Below, piece by piece: positions 10,101 through 19,454 of a stretch of 64,000 nucleotides of DNA. Position numbers and translations under genes: made by a program. The DNA lies in contig NZ_CP012036.1 in the NCBI RefSeq assembly GCF_001298445.1, positions 4,886,158-4,950,157 of the forward strand, written 5' to 3'. The DNA is from Nostoc piscinale CENA21. Lineage in GTDB: Bacteria > Cyanobacteriota > Cyanobacteriia > Cyanobacteriales > Nostocaceae. Numbering within the stretch: the first letter of the stretch is position 1; each line of letters starts with the position of its first letter. The notes below the pieces were generated by a model. That model worked only from the letters and a program-made list of their open reading frames with translations, did no database searches and was not told the origin of the DNA.

Positions 10101-11307
10101 AATTTTGGTGATTGAAGATGAAGAATCTGTCCGGGAAAATCTTTTAGATTTATTAGAAGCAGAGGATTTTCAAACAATTGCTGCTGCTAATGGAAAAACA
10201 GGTGTAGATTTGGCATTAGCTGAGGCTCCAGATTTAATTTTATGTGACATGATGATGCCAGAGGTTGACGGCTATGGAGTATTAACAGCACTACGACAAG
10301 ACCCGTTAACAGCCACAATTCCCTTTATTTTTCTGACAGCCAAATCGGCAAAATCTGATTTTCGCCAGGGTATGGATATGGGTGCAGATGATTATCTAAC
10401 TAAGCCGTTTACACGGGCAGAATTATTAAGTGCAATTATGAACCGCCTCGAAAGACAGGCTACTTTAAAAAAATATCTATCTCATCCCAAGAATATCACT
10501 AAGACTGTCTCACCCAAAATTCAGTTGTTGGAAATGAACTTGCAACAGGTGGTGCAGAAACAAAAATTTCAAGAATTTGAAGTTTATTATCAACCAATCG
10601 TTGATATCGCTTCTGGGCAAATCATCGCGGCTGAAAGTTTATTACGTTGGCAAAGTCCAGAGTTAGGTTTAGTCACCCCCACGGAATTTATCCCAATTGC
10701 TGAATCTACAGGTTTAATTGTTCCGATTGATCAATGGGTGTTACAAAATGTTTGTAAACAAATTAAGGTTTGGCATGATGTCGGGATTGCTTATTTGAAA
10801 ATTAGTGTTAACTTATCGGTGATGGAATTTAATCATCCAGATTTACTCAAAAAAATTACTGATTTTTTACAAATAAATCATCTGGAACCCCAATATTTAG
10901 AAATCGAACTGACTGAAAGCATGATTATGCAAGATATCAATAGTGCGATCGCTACTATGAATAAACTACAAACTTTAGGTTTGAAAATAGCTATTGATGA
11001 TTTTGGTACTGGCTATTCTTCACTTATATATCTCAAAAATTTACCGATTAATACCTTAAAAATTGACCGTTATTTTATTCATAATGTAGCTGTTGATCGG
11101 CAAAAATCAGCCATTACTAAAGCTTTAATTGAAATGGCACATAACCTGAATATGCAAGTAGTGGCTGAAGGTGTAGAAACAGAAGAAGAATTGCAATTTT
11201 TACGCGATGCTCACTGTGATTATATGCAGGGTTTTTTATTTAGTCGTCCATTACCAGCACCAGAGTTTGAGAATTTTTTATGGAGTAATAGACATTTATA
11301 CATCTAA
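10093..11307 (+). CDS. Response regulator with EAL (cyclic-di-GMP phosphodiesterase) output
   Basis: A 404-residue protein with an N-terminal receiver domain (phospho-acceptor Asp52 in LCDMMMPE, Lys in LTKPF) and a C-terminal EAL domain (~residues 150-395). The EAL signature is the variant AESLLRW. The metal and catalytic positions are retained: NLS, ELTES, IDDFGTGYSS, LKIDRYF, VAEGVET and DYMQGF. The domain is therefore probably an active c-di-GMP hydrolase, switched by phosphorylation. The ATG at 10093 is preferred over the upstream TTG at 10081 because GAGG lies just ahead of it and it overlaps the previous stop by 8 bases, implying translational coupling with the PAS kinase. Confidence 0.93.
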   Translation: MIKILVIEDEESVRENLLDLLEAEDFQTIAAANGKTGVDLALAEAPDLILCDMMMPEVDGYGVLTALRQDPLTATIPFIFLTAKSAKSDFRQGMDMGADDYLTKPFTRAELLSAIMNRLERQATLKKYLSHPKNITKTVSPKIQLLEMNLQQVVQKQKFQEFEVYYQPIVDIASGQIIAAESLLRWQSPELGLVTPTEFIPIAESTGLIVPIDQWVLQNVCKQIKVWHDVGIAYLKISVNLSVMEFNHPDLLKKITDFLQINHLEPQYLEIELTESMIMQDINSAIATMNKLQTLGLKIAIDDFGTGYSSLIYLKNLPINTLKIDRYFIHNVAVDRQKSAITKALIEMAHNLNMQVVAEGVETEEELQFLRDAHCDYMQGFLFSRPLPAPEFENFLWSNRHLYI

Positions 11308-11507
11308 GTTTATGTAAAATTTATAATCCTTGTTTTGAATACATGAAATTTTTGTATTTCTGAAATAGAGATAAATATATAATTCAATTGGTAATTTAGA
11401 AGCAAAATGGGTGCATACAGCGAAAAAATTTATGTCATATCTTATTTATAGAAACTATTTAAAATATATTTTTAAAATTTTATATTTTTTCACATTTAAT
11501 TAAATAT

Positions 11508-12671
11508 ATGAATAAAATATTAGTGATTGAAGATGACATAAATGTGCGTCAAAATCTGGTAGATTTACTTTATGCAGAGAATTTTAACGTAATCACTGCC
11601 GAGAATGGTTACTTTGGTTTACAGTTAGTACAAACCGAAGTTCCTGATTTGGTGATCTGTGATGTAATGATGCCAGAAATCGATGGTTATGAAGTCCTGA
11701 AAGAATTACGCCAAAATCCGAAAACAGCTATTATTCCCTTCATTTTTTTAACGGCCAAATCAGAAAAACCAGACTTTCGCAAAGGTATGGATTTAGGCGC
11801 TGATGACTACATTGTTAAACCATTTTCTCGAACAGAATTATTAGCGGCTATTACTTGTCGGTTAGAAAAACAAACAGCAATTTATCAACAAACTCAAGAT
11901 AAGCTCGATAAATTACGTACTAGTATTACTTTGTCACTGCCTCACGAATTACGCACTCCACTTAATGGGATTTTAGGTTTCTCGCAAATTCTGATGGAAG
12001 AAAGCGAACTGCTGGATGCACCATCGATCAAAGAAATGGCAGAATTCATTCATCAGTCAAGTCAACGTTTATTTCATTTAATTCAAAAATTTTTACTGTA
12101 CGCAGAACTAGAAATTATTGCGACAGACCCGCAGCGTGTCAGCGAAATTCAAAAGCAGTCAACGGAATTTCCCACACCAGGACTGACTAATTTGATAAGT
12201 GAAAGAGTCAAGAATGCCGGTAGAGAAGATGATATCCAAATTGACTTATCGCGGTCTGTTGTCAAGATTTCTTTGAGCAAGATTACCAGAATTATTGAAG
12301 AGTTACTGGATAATGCTTTAAAGTTTTCTGTCAGCGGTACGCCGATTAAAATTACAGCCAAGACTGTTAATCATACTTTTAGTGTATCTTTTAGCGATCG
12401 CGGCCGGGGAATGAGCCGAGAACAAATTGCTGAATTAGGTGCTTATCGGCAATTTGAGCGTAAACTTCATGAACAACAAGGCTCTGGGTTAGGCTTAATC
12501 ATTGCCAAAAAATTAGCAGAACTGCACGGTGGTACTCTGAAAATTGACAGTAAGCCCCAAGAGTATACGACTGTAACCGTCACCCTTCCCTGCAACAATG
12601 AGGAAGCAGAAGCATCACTGATGACTCAGCATTCAGTACTCAACACTCAGCACTCAACACTTTCAAGCTAG
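11508..12671 (+). CDS. Hybrid response regulator/histidine kinase (REC-HisKA-HATPase)
   Basis: A 387-residue protein whose receiver domain (Asp52 in ICDVMMPE) is a close relative of that of the preceding REC-EAL protein; the first ~20 residues are nearly the same, suggesting local duplication. It is followed by HisKA (LPHELRTPLNGILGF, ~145-160) and HATPase motifs ELLDNALKFS, DRGRGMS and GSGLGLIIAKK. It lacks sensor domains, so it probably receives phosphate from the multi-PAS kinase and relays it onward. The last ~20 residues (MTQHSVLNTQHSTL) are encoded by the 'ctcagcactcaacac' type of intergenic repeat, so the original C-terminus has been replaced or extended by repeat DNA. Confidence 0.92.
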   Translation: MNKILVIEDDINVRQNLVDLLYAENFNVITAENGYFGLQLVQTEVPDLVICDVMMPEIDGYEVLKELRQNPKTAIIPFIFLTAKSEKPDFRKGMDLGADDYIVKPFSRTELLAAITCRLEKQTAIYQQTQDKLDKLRTSITLSLPHELRTPLNGILGFSQILMEESELLDAPSIKEMAEFIHQSSQRLFHLIQKFLLYAELEIIATDPQRVSEIQKQSTEFPTPGLTNLISERVKNAGREDDIQIDLSRSVVKISLSKITRIIEELLDNALKFSVSGTPIKITAKTVNHTFSVSFSDRGRGMSREQIAELGAYRQFERKLHEQQGSGLGLIIAKKLAELHGGTLKIDSKPQEYTTVTVTLPCNNEEAEASLMTQHSVLNTQHSTLSS

Positions 12672-13133
12672 GAGGCAGAAAGACTGCTTCTCAATCTTCA
12701 ATTTTCGTAATTCTTCTTCACCACAAACACGTCATTACCAAACAACCATACATTCTCTCTTGAATTGGAAATAGTATCCTAAACTACTGTTAAATTAGTG
12801 CAATTACATAAATTGGGCTGATGTACCACCTCAATCAGTCACTCAGATTAGATTTTAAATACTCTTGACAGAAACTTTAAAAAGTAACTAAAAAAATTGT
12901 AGTGAATGAACAAAGTAAATCTAGATAGATATATTGAGACTCAATAAAATATTGCCAACTTGCTCACAATCTCATCGTCAAATAGTTCACTCTTATAGCA
13001 GAATTCAGAATCTAGAAGTAATGCAGTCTATTTCTCTACCTGGAGACATAGATTATATACTTCAAGTGAAAATCCACCATATATCTAAAATAATTAGCTT
13101 TCGAGTATTTAAGTTAAACTGAGCGCAAAATAA
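12672..13133 (+). other. Intergenic region upstream of kdpA
   Basis: A 462-base AT-rich gap holding the presumed kdp promoter. No convincing -10/-35 pair or operator can be read by eye. A 62-codon open frame (12934-13122) is present but has no recognisable features. Confidence 0.5.
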
Positions 13134-14819
13134 ATGGGACAAGGTTTTTTACAAATCGGCTTGACGCTGTGTCTTGTCATAGCGATCGCACCTATTTTGG
13201 GAAGATACATAGCGCGTGTGTTCCTGGGACAAAGAACAATTCTTGATCCCCTGATGAACCCGATAGAACACAGCATTTATCTGGTTGCAGGTGTTAATAG
13301 AAAAGATGATATGACGGGCTGGCAGTATATCCGGGCGATTCTGTCTAGCAATCTAGTGATGGGGATTTTAGTTTTTGGGTTGATACATTCTCAAAGATTT
13401 TTGCCTTGGAATCCCAATGGATTTTACGCGCCCCGTTGGCATACATTACTACACACGGTGATTTCTTTTGTTACCAACACCGATCAGCAGCACTACATCC
13501 CCGAAACCACTCTTAGTTACTTCAGCCAAGTAGCGGCGTTAGGCTTTTTGATGTTCACTTCGGCTGGTACAGGGTTGGCAGTGGGGATAGCCTTGATTCG
13601 CGGGTTGACTAGCAAAAAATTGGGTAACTTTTATGTTGATTTGACCCGTAGCATTACCAGGTTATTACTACCGATTTCCCTAGTTGGAGCGATCGCGCTT
13701 GTTTTCTTGGGTGTACCACAAACCCTAGATAAACCATTAATTGTGGAAACTCTAGAGGGCAGCACACAATATATATCTAGAGGCCCTGTTGCTTCCTTTG
13801 AGATGATTAAGATGCTGGGTGAGAATGGCGGTGGTTTCTTTGCGGCGAACTCTGCCCATCCCTTTGAAAACCCCAATGGCGCATCTAACTTAATTGAACT
13901 CATCGCCATGATTTCCATTCCCGCAGCGTTGATATTTACCTACGGGATCTTTGCGAAAAACTTCAAACAAGCTTGGCTGTTGTTTTGGATGGTATTTACC
14001 GCCTTCGTAATTTTAGTGTGGGTGACAGCCAGTGGGGAACTGCAAGGAAATCCCCTCGTGAATGCCAACTTAGTAGCAGATTTGCCGAATTTAGAAGGTA
14101 AAGAAGTCAGATTTGGAGTTGTACAGACAGCATTGTGGGCTGTCACTACCACCGCCACTATGACAGGCGCAGTCAATGGAATGCTGGATTCTTTAATGCC
14201 CCAAGGATTATTTGCGACATTATTTAATTTATTTGTGCAGATTATTTGGGGAGGACAAGGTACAGGTATCGCTTACTTGCTGATTTACTTAATTCTCACA
14301 GTGTTCTTAACGGGGTTAATGGTGGGACGCACACCAGAATTTTTAGGACGCAAAATCGAAAAGCGTGAAATCGTTCTCGCCAGCGTCGTGCTGTTGATTC
14401 ACCCCATCGTGATTTTAATTCCCAGTGCGATCGCCTTGGCCTATCCCTTTTCCCTCTCTGGCATTACTAACCCAGGCTTTCATGGAATTTCTCAAGTTGT
14501 TTATGAATATGCTTCAGCCGCCGCTAATAACGGTTCAGGTTTAGAAAAACTCGCCGATAATACTCTGTGGTGGAATTTCAGCACAGGTTTGAGTATGTTG
14601 GCAGGACGCTACATCCCGATGATTGCCATCTTGCTGTTAGCTGATAATATGTCGCGCAAACCAACCACACCAGAAACACCAGGAACACTCAAAACCGATT
14701 CCCTACTCTTCACAACAGTTACTGCTGGTATAGTACTGATTTTAGGAGTCTTGACATTTTTCCCTGTTTTAGCCCTAGGCCCAATCGCCGAAGGATTTAA
14801 ACTAGCATCTGGCAGTTAA
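13134..14819 (+). CDS. kdpA: Potassium-transporting ATPase subunit KdpA
   Basis: The K+-translocating channel-like subunit of the high-affinity KdpFABC pump, an inner-membrane protein of 561 residues (normal length). About ten membrane helices are visible. Selectivity-filter-type segments include GENGGGFFAANSAHPFENP (residues ~222-240) and the second conserved loop AAANNGSGLE. It starts at the ATG at 13134 and heads a kdpA-B-G-C-D cluster on the plus strand. Nothing is missing relative to the family. Confidence 0.97.
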   Translation: MGQGFLQIGLTLCLVIAIAPILGRYIARVFLGQRTILDPLMNPIEHSIYLVAGVNRKDDMTGWQYIRAILSSNLVMGILVFGLIHSQRFLPWNPNGFYAPRWHTLLHTVISFVTNTDQQHYIPETTLSYFSQVAALGFLMFTSAGTGLAVGIALIRGLTSKKLGNFYVDLTRSITRLLLPISLVGAIALVFLGVPQTLDKPLIVETLEGSTQYISRGPVASFEMIKMLGENGGGFFAANSAHPFENPNGASNLIELIAMISIPAALIFTYGIFAKNFKQAWLLFWMVFTAFVILVWVTASGELQGNPLVNANLVADLPNLEGKEVRFGVVQTALWAVTTTATMTGAVNGMLDSLMPQGLFATLFNLFVQIIWGGQGTGIAYLLIYLILTVFLTGLMVGRTPEFLGRKIEKREIVLASVVLLIHPIVILIPSAIALAYPFSLSGITNPGFHGISQVVYEYASAAANNGSGLEKLADNTLWWNFSTGLSMLAGRYIPMIAILLLADNMSRKPTTPETPGTLKTDSLLFTTVTAGIVLILGVLTFFPVLALGPIAEGFKLASGS

Positions 14820-14940
14820 GGGTAGGGAGTAGAGGGTGGGGAGTGGGGGGAGACAAGGTAGAAATAGAAATACTCCCTTGTCCCCCCGCACCCTGCACCC
14901 CTGCACCCCTGCCCCCTTCCCCCTTGCACCACTAAAAGAT
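14820..14940 (+). repeat. G-rich/C-rich inverted repeat-type spacer between kdpA and kdpB
   Basis: The 121 bases are a purine-G-rich stretch (gtagggagtagagggtgg...) followed by a C-rich stretch (ccctgcacccctgcaccc...), the degenerate spacer repeat seen repeatedly in Nostocales intergenic DNA. An open frame into kdpB runs through it, but the encoded peptide is low complexity and not part of KdpB. Confidence 0.6.
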
Positions 14941-17046
14941 ATGAACCAAGTGGCACCTACCCAAAAATCAAAAAACACAAAACTGCGTCCGAGCGATCGC
15001 CGTCAGGCGCGGAAAAAGGCCAAAATCAATAACAAAGGAATTTATTTGAGAGCCATCAAGGATGCTTTTATCAAGCTCAATCCCATCGCCGCCATCAAAA
15101 ATCCGGTGATGTTTGTGGTGTGGATTGGTACTTTGATTACCTTGGCTGTGACAATTGATCCCGACTTATTCGGCCCCACCCAACAGCGAAATCCCCAACT
15201 GTTTAACGGTATCCTCACCGGGATTTTGTTTTTTACAGTTTGGTTTGCTAACTTTGCCGAAGCCGTCGCCGAAGGACGTGGTAAAGCCCAAGCTGATGCC
15301 TTGCGATCGACGCAAGCAGAAACCATCGCCAAAAAACTCGCCTCTGAAGGTTCAATCTCCGAAGTTCCTTCCACTAGCCTCAGACAAGGTGACAACGTAT
15401 ATATTGTGGCTGGCGATATCATCCCCGCCGATGGGGAAGTAATTATGGGTGTCGCCTCGGTGGATGAATCAGCCATTACCGGCGAGTCTGCACCAGTCCT
15501 CAAAGAATCAGGTTCAGACGTAGCGAGTTCTGTGACAGGTGGAACACGCATCATCTCTGACGAATTAATCATCCGCGTCACAGCTGATCCCGGTAAAGGT
15601 TTTATTGATCGGATGATTACCTTAGTCGAAGGTGCAGAACGCAGCAAAACACCCAACGAAGTTGCCTTAACAGTATTACTAGCCGTATTAAGCTTAATAT
15701 TCCTGTTTGTTGTGGCTACCTTGCCAGCCTTTGCCTACTATGTTCAAAGTCCGATTAGCATCCCCGTTTTAATTGCTTTATTAGTCGCCTTGATCCCCAC
15801 AACGATTGGTGGCTTACTCAGCGCCATTGGGATTGCAGGGATGGATCGAGTCGCCCAATATAACGTGATTGCTACCTCTGGACGAGCGGTGGAAGCTTGT
15901 GGTGATGTTAATACGTTAGTTTTAGATAAAACCGGCACAATTACCCTCGGTAATCGTTTAGCGGAAGAATTTATTCCGATTAACGGCCATTCTATGCAGG
16001 AAGTGGCTTATATTGCCTTGATTGCCAGCATCTTTGATGATACACCCGAAGGTAAATCGATTGTCAGGCTGGCAGAGAGATTAGGCGCGAGGCTAGATTT
16101 TGATCCCAGTCGCGCCAGCGCCGTGGAGTTTTCTGCCAAAACCCGGATGAGTGGCACAAATCTAGCTAATGGACGAGAAGTCCGCAAAGGTGCAGTCGGA
16201 GCAATTCAAGGATTTGTGCGATCGCGCAACGGCCGAGAAACTCCAGAACTAGATACTGCATACCAGCGAGTCTCTCAACAAGGAGGTACACCCCTAGCGG
16301 TTTGCTTAGATCAAGAAATTTACGGTGTCATCTATCTCAAAGATATTGTTAAACCCGGTATTCGTGAACGTTTTGCCCAGTTACGCCGGATGGGTGTACG
16401 TACTGTAATGCTCACTGGAGACAACCACATTACTGCATCTGTAATTGCCCAAGAAGCTGGTGTCGATGATTTTATTGCTGAAGCCACACCAGAAGATAAA
16501 ATCAGCGTCATTCAAAAAGAACAAGCCGAAGGCAAACTAGTAGCCATGACAGGCGACGGAACTAACGACGCTCCCGCATTAGCACAGGCAAATGTTGGTG
16601 TCGCTATGAATACTGGTACACAAGCAGCTAAAGAAGCCGCCAACATGGTAGATTTAGACTCTGACCCTACCAAACTCATCGATATTGTCAGTATTGGTAA
16701 ACAATTGCTGATTACTCGTGGGGCATTAACCACATTCTCAATTGCTAATGATATTGCTAAGTATTTTGCAATTATCCCAGTAATTTTTGCAGCCGCTAAT
16801 CTGCAAAGTCTCAATATTATGAATTTAACTAGCACAAATTCGGCGGTGCTATCGGCGCTAATTTACAATGCGCTGATTATTCCGGCGTTAATTCCCTTAG
16901 CTTTAAAAGGTGTAAAATTCCGCCCGTTGACAGCAAATCAACTATTAAAACGTAATATTTTAATTTATGGCTTAGGAGGGTTAATTGCACCATTTATTGC
17001 CATTAAAATCATAGACTTATTGATTACCGCAGTCGGCTTGGCATAG
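14941..17046 (+). CDS. kdpB: Potassium-transporting ATPase ATP-binding subunit KdpB
   Basis: The P-type ATPase subunit that energises K+ uptake through KdpA. It is 701 residues when started at the ATG at 14941 (MNQVAPTQ); the frame extends 35 codons further upstream, but only through repeat DNA, so that start is rejected. Hallmarks visible: DESAITGES actuator loop, phosphorylation motif LDKTGTITLGNR, hinge TGDGTNDAPAL, and VALIPTTIGGLLSAIGIAGMDR in the membrane domain. The Lys-rich N-terminus (RQARKKAKINNK) is typical of cyanobacterial KdpB. The gene is intact. Confidence 0.97.
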   Translation: MNQVAPTQKSKNTKLRPSDRRQARKKAKINNKGIYLRAIKDAFIKLNPIAAIKNPVMFVVWIGTLITLAVTIDPDLFGPTQQRNPQLFNGILTGILFFTVWFANFAEAVAEGRGKAQADALRSTQAETIAKKLASEGSISEVPSTSLRQGDNVYIVAGDIIPADGEVIMGVASVDESAITGESAPVLKESGSDVASSVTGGTRIISDELIIRVTADPGKGFIDRMITLVEGAERSKTPNEVALTVLLAVLSLIFLFVVATLPAFAYYVQSPISIPVLIALLVALIPTTIGGLLSAIGIAGMDRVAQYNVIATSGRAVEACGDVNTLVLDKTGTITLGNRLAEEFIPINGHSMQEVAYIALIASIFDDTPEGKSIVRLAERLGARLDFDPSRASAVEFSAKTRMSGTNLANGREVRKGAVGAIQGFVRSRNGRETPELDTAYQRVSQQGGTPLAVCLDQEIYGVIYLKDIVKPGIRERFAQLRRMGVRTVMLTGDNHITASVIAQEAGVDDFIAEATPEDKISVIQKEQAEGKLVAMTGDGTNDAPALAQANVGVAMNTGTQAAKEAANMVDLDSDPTKLIDIVSIGKQLLITRGALTTFSIANDIAKYFAIIPVIFAAANLQSLNIMNLTSTNSAVLSALIYNALIIPALIPLALKGVKFRPLTANQLLKRNILIYGLGGLIAPFIAIKIIDLLITAVGLA

Positions 17047-17302
17047 AAGAAAGTATGAAATGTGAAGTATGAAATTGCTAATAACTTACACAAAAATTAC
17101 CAAAAAGCTTAATTTATATTTACTACTCAGCACTCAGCGAGAAGTTGTGTGCGGAGAGAACTTGCGTGCGCGGGTTCCCCGCGTTGAGCAAAGTTCGGAG
17201 GATTCCCCCGTGGATCAAACTTCGGTGACTCAGCACTTAGCACTTAGCTATTGACCAATTTTAAATTTTTACCCTGTTAGGGAAGGAAATTAGCAGATAA
17301 GT
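17047..17302 (+). repeat. Repeat-filled kdpB-kdpG spacer
   Basis: This 256-base spacer includes 'actcagcactcagcg'-type repeats and a 31-base segment (17162-17192) that recurs inverted and identical at 62166-62196. A 61-codon frame across it is only repeat sequence. It splits the kdp cluster, so kdpG-C-D may have its own promoter or a long processed leader. Confidence 0.65.
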
Positions 17303-17530
17303 ATGAATAAAGAGTTTATGGATTTCATGCAACAATGGCGTAAACAAAAATTTGTAATTGGAATTCTGATTGTCATTGGAATCAATTTAGGACTTTCTCA
17401 TGTAGTTTATGCAGCTAGTCATAACACATTACAAATTCAATTTACTTGGGCGTATGGCGTTTTATCTGCCATTATTTTAGGGCTAATTATTTACTTATTT
17501 GTCGTGGTGTTTCAGCCAGAACGCTTTTAA
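17303..17530 (+). CDS. kdpG: KdpF/KdpG-like small membrane subunit of the Kdp pump
   Basis: A 75-residue protein with two hydrophobic helices (FVIGILIVIGINLGLSHV and the C-terminal LSAIILGLIIYLFVVVF), ending QPERF. The C-terminal helix resembles KdpF, the small stabilising subunit of KdpFABC. The longer N-terminal version placed between kdpB and kdpC is the cyanobacterial arrangement called kdpG in Anabaena. It probably stabilises the membrane complex. It is followed by kdpC after 30 bases. Confidence 0.85.
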   Translation: MNKEFMDFMQQWRKQKFVIGILIVIGINLGLSHVVYAASHNTLQIQFTWAYGVLSAIILGLIIYLFVVVFQPERF

Positions 17531-17560
17531 AAATTTAATCTTCAACACTCAACAATTATT

Positions 17561-18163
17561 ATGGTAATTATTCGAGAAGCTTTCAGAGCAATTCGTATGA
17601 CACTGATATTATGGTTGCTAACAGCACTGATTTATCCTTTAGCAATCTTAATTATTGGTCAAGGTTTATTTCCATTTCAAGCGAATGGCAGCATTGTGTT
17701 AAATATAGATGACCAGCCCATTGGCTCAACTTTAATTGGTCAAATATTTACAGATGATCGCTATTTTCAAGGTCGTCCCAGCGCCATAAGATATAGTCAA
17801 GGCAGAAAGGCGAAACCAAATGGTATATCTGGTGGTAGTAACCTCGCTCCCAGTAACCCAGAGTTACTCAACCGTGTAACAGAACAAGCTACTCAATATC
17901 AAGAGCAAAGTATTCAACCAAGTGAAGATTTAATCTATACCTCTGGTTCAGGTATAGATCCACATATTTCGCTCAAAGCCGCTAGAGAACAATTACCAAG
18001 AGTAGCTAATGCCCGTGGGATTAAAGAAGATGACATTATACCTTTACTAAATAAGTTTACTGATGGCAGATTTTTATGGATTTTCGGCGAACCAGGAATT
18101 AATATTCTCCGCTTGAATTATGCACTTGATTTGCAAGATATTAATCGTAAGCTAAATCAATGA
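17561..18163 (+). CDS. kdpC: Potassium-transporting ATPase subunit KdpC
   Basis: A single-pass membrane subunit of the Kdp complex, 200 residues. An N-terminal helix (LILWLLTALIYPLAILIIGQ) is followed by an extracytoplasmic domain with the conserved segments YFQGRPSA, SGGSNLAPSNP and SGSGIDPHIS. Length and motifs are normal. It lies between kdpG and kdpD with short gaps, consistent with one transcription unit. Confidence 0.96.
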   Translation: MVIIREAFRAIRMTLILWLLTALIYPLAILIIGQGLFPFQANGSIVLNIDDQPIGSTLIGQIFTDDRYFQGRPSAIRYSQGRKAKPNGISGGSNLAPSNPELLNRVTEQATQYQEQSIQPSEDLIYTSGSGIDPHISLKAAREQLPRVANARGIKEDDIIPLLNKFTDGRFLWIFGEPGINILRLNYALDLQDINRKLNQ

Positions 18164-18224
18164 AAAATGGTATTTCTTTATAAAGGGCGTGAGCAGAGCG
18201 ATCGCATCCTCACATAGCATTCTT

Positions 18225-19160
18225 ATGTTAGATCAAAATAATTCAGGTGCGGCTATCAATTCTTTTTACCCAGCGCGTCGAGGTAAACATAAAATCTTTA
18301 TTGGGATGGCTCCCGGTGTGGGTAAAACCTATCGAATGTTAGAAGAAGGAAATGCACTCAAACAAGAAGGAATTGATGTAGTTATTGGATTGTTAGAAAC
18401 CCACGGACGCAAAGAGACAGCAGAAAAAGCCGCAGGGTTAGAAATTATTCCGCGTCAGGAAATTGCTAGAGGTGGTTTGACGCTGACAGAAATGGATACC
18501 GAGGCGATTTTACAGCGATGTTTAGGAACTAGCTCTTATGCGTCTAAGTCCCAATTGGTTTTAGTTGATGAACTGGCTCATACAAATGTCCCTGGTTCTT
18601 CAAGGGAAAAACGCTACCAAGATGTTGAAGTGATTTTAGCTGCGGGTATTGATGTTTACTCTACGATGAATGTGCAGCATTTAGAAAGTCTCAATGACTT
18701 GGTAGCAAGAATTACTGGTGTGGTAGTACGAGAACGAGTCCCAGATAGAATTTTAGAAGAAGCAGACGAGGTGGTGGTAGTAGATGTGACACCAGAAACT
18801 CTGCAAGAGCGATTATTGGAAGGGAAAATTTACGAGCAGTCAAAAATCCAACAAGCTTTAGATAACTTTTTTCAACGCCGGAATTTGATTGCTTTACGAG
18901 AATTGGCTTTGCGTGAGGTAGCCGACAACATCGAAGAAGATGCGATCGCTTCTACTCCTAATGGACAATTTTGCAACATCCACGAGAGAGTTTTAGTCTG
19001 TGTATCTACTTATCCAAATTCATTACAACTATTGCGTCGTGGTGCAAGACTGGCTAATTATATGAATGCTCCACTGTATGTTGTGTTTGTCGCTGATCCT
19101 GAACGTTTTTTTAAACAAGGAAGAAAGTTTACACATTCACAACTGCGAAAAGCTGTGTGA
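18225..19160 (+). CDS. kdpD: Short KdpD-type K+ sensor, main (N-terminal) part of a frameshifted gene
   Basis: The cytoplasmic KdpD domain, with Walker A GMAPGVGKT at residues 27-35 of the ATG-18225 product and the second signature LVDELAHTNVPGSSREKRYQD. A universal-stress-protein-like domain begins near residue 250 (ERVLVCVSTYPNS). Translation then runs out of frame at a T7 tract (19106-19112) and stops at 19160. The correct continuation is one base away in the next frame. Like the Anabaena protein, the whole gene lacks the membrane and histidine kinase domains of E. coli KdpD, and no kdpE is adjacent. The GTG at 18189 is a possible but less likely start. Confidence 0.85.
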   Translation: MLDQNNSGAAINSFYPARRGKHKIFIGMAPGVGKTYRMLEEGNALKQEGIDVVIGLLETHGRKETAEKAAGLEIIPRQEIARGGLTLTEMDTEAILQRCLGTSSYASKSQLVLVDELAHTNVPGSSREKRYQDVEVILAAGIDVYSTMNVQHLESLNDLVARITGVVVRERVPDRILEEADEVVVVDVTPETLQERLLEGKIYEQSKIQQALDNFFQRRNLIALRELALREVADNIEEDAIASTPNGQFCNIHERVLVCVSTYPNSLQLLRRGARLANYMNAPLYVVFVADPERFFKQGRKFTHSQLRKAV

Positions 19161-19386
19161 AGAATTTACAGGTACTTTTATTCGCGTCACCAATAGTAAT
19201 ATAGCCCAAGCGATCGCCGAAGTTGCAGAGAAGTACCGTATTACTCAAATTGTCATTGGAGAAAGTCAGCGATCGCGCTGGCAAATTCTGTTTAAAGGTT
19301 CATTAACTCAAAAGTTAGTTCGCTTGTTGAAAAATATTGATATTCATATTATCGCTAGTGATAAACAATCTTCGGTTAAAAGTTAA
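19113..19386 (+). CDS. kdpD: KdpD C-terminal fragment (USP domain) in the +1 frame
   Basis: The 3' part of the same gene. In this frame the peptide resumes exactly where the upstream frame fails (NKEESLHIHNCEKLCEEF ... ITQIVIGESQRSRWQ ... IDIHIIAS), completing the UspA-like fold of KdpD. There is no separate start or ribosome site, so it is a fragment of the upstream gene. Removing one T from the T7 tract restores a single product of about 386 residues, a plausible length for a cyanobacterial short KdpD. Confidence 0.8.
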
Positions 19387-19454
19387 ATATTTTTATCAAG
19401 TTGGTGAGGTATACAGAAAAATAATTAACCGCCGATTGAAGAGGATAAACGCAG

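Noticed and set aside
12934..13122. 62-codon open frame just upstream of kdpA
   Set aside because: No ribosome site, no recognised motif and odd composition; more likely the kdp leader than a gene.
14836..14940. N-terminal extension of KdpB
   Set aside because: Encodes only low-complexity peptide from the G-rich/C-rich spacer repeat; the ATG at 14941 matches the family start.
15042..15656. 204-codon antisense frame in kdpB
   Set aside because: Shadow of a strongly conserved gene with Ala/Ser-rich antisense composition.
17069..17254. 61-codon frame in the kdpB-kdpG gap
   Set aside because: Made of dispersed repeat sequence.
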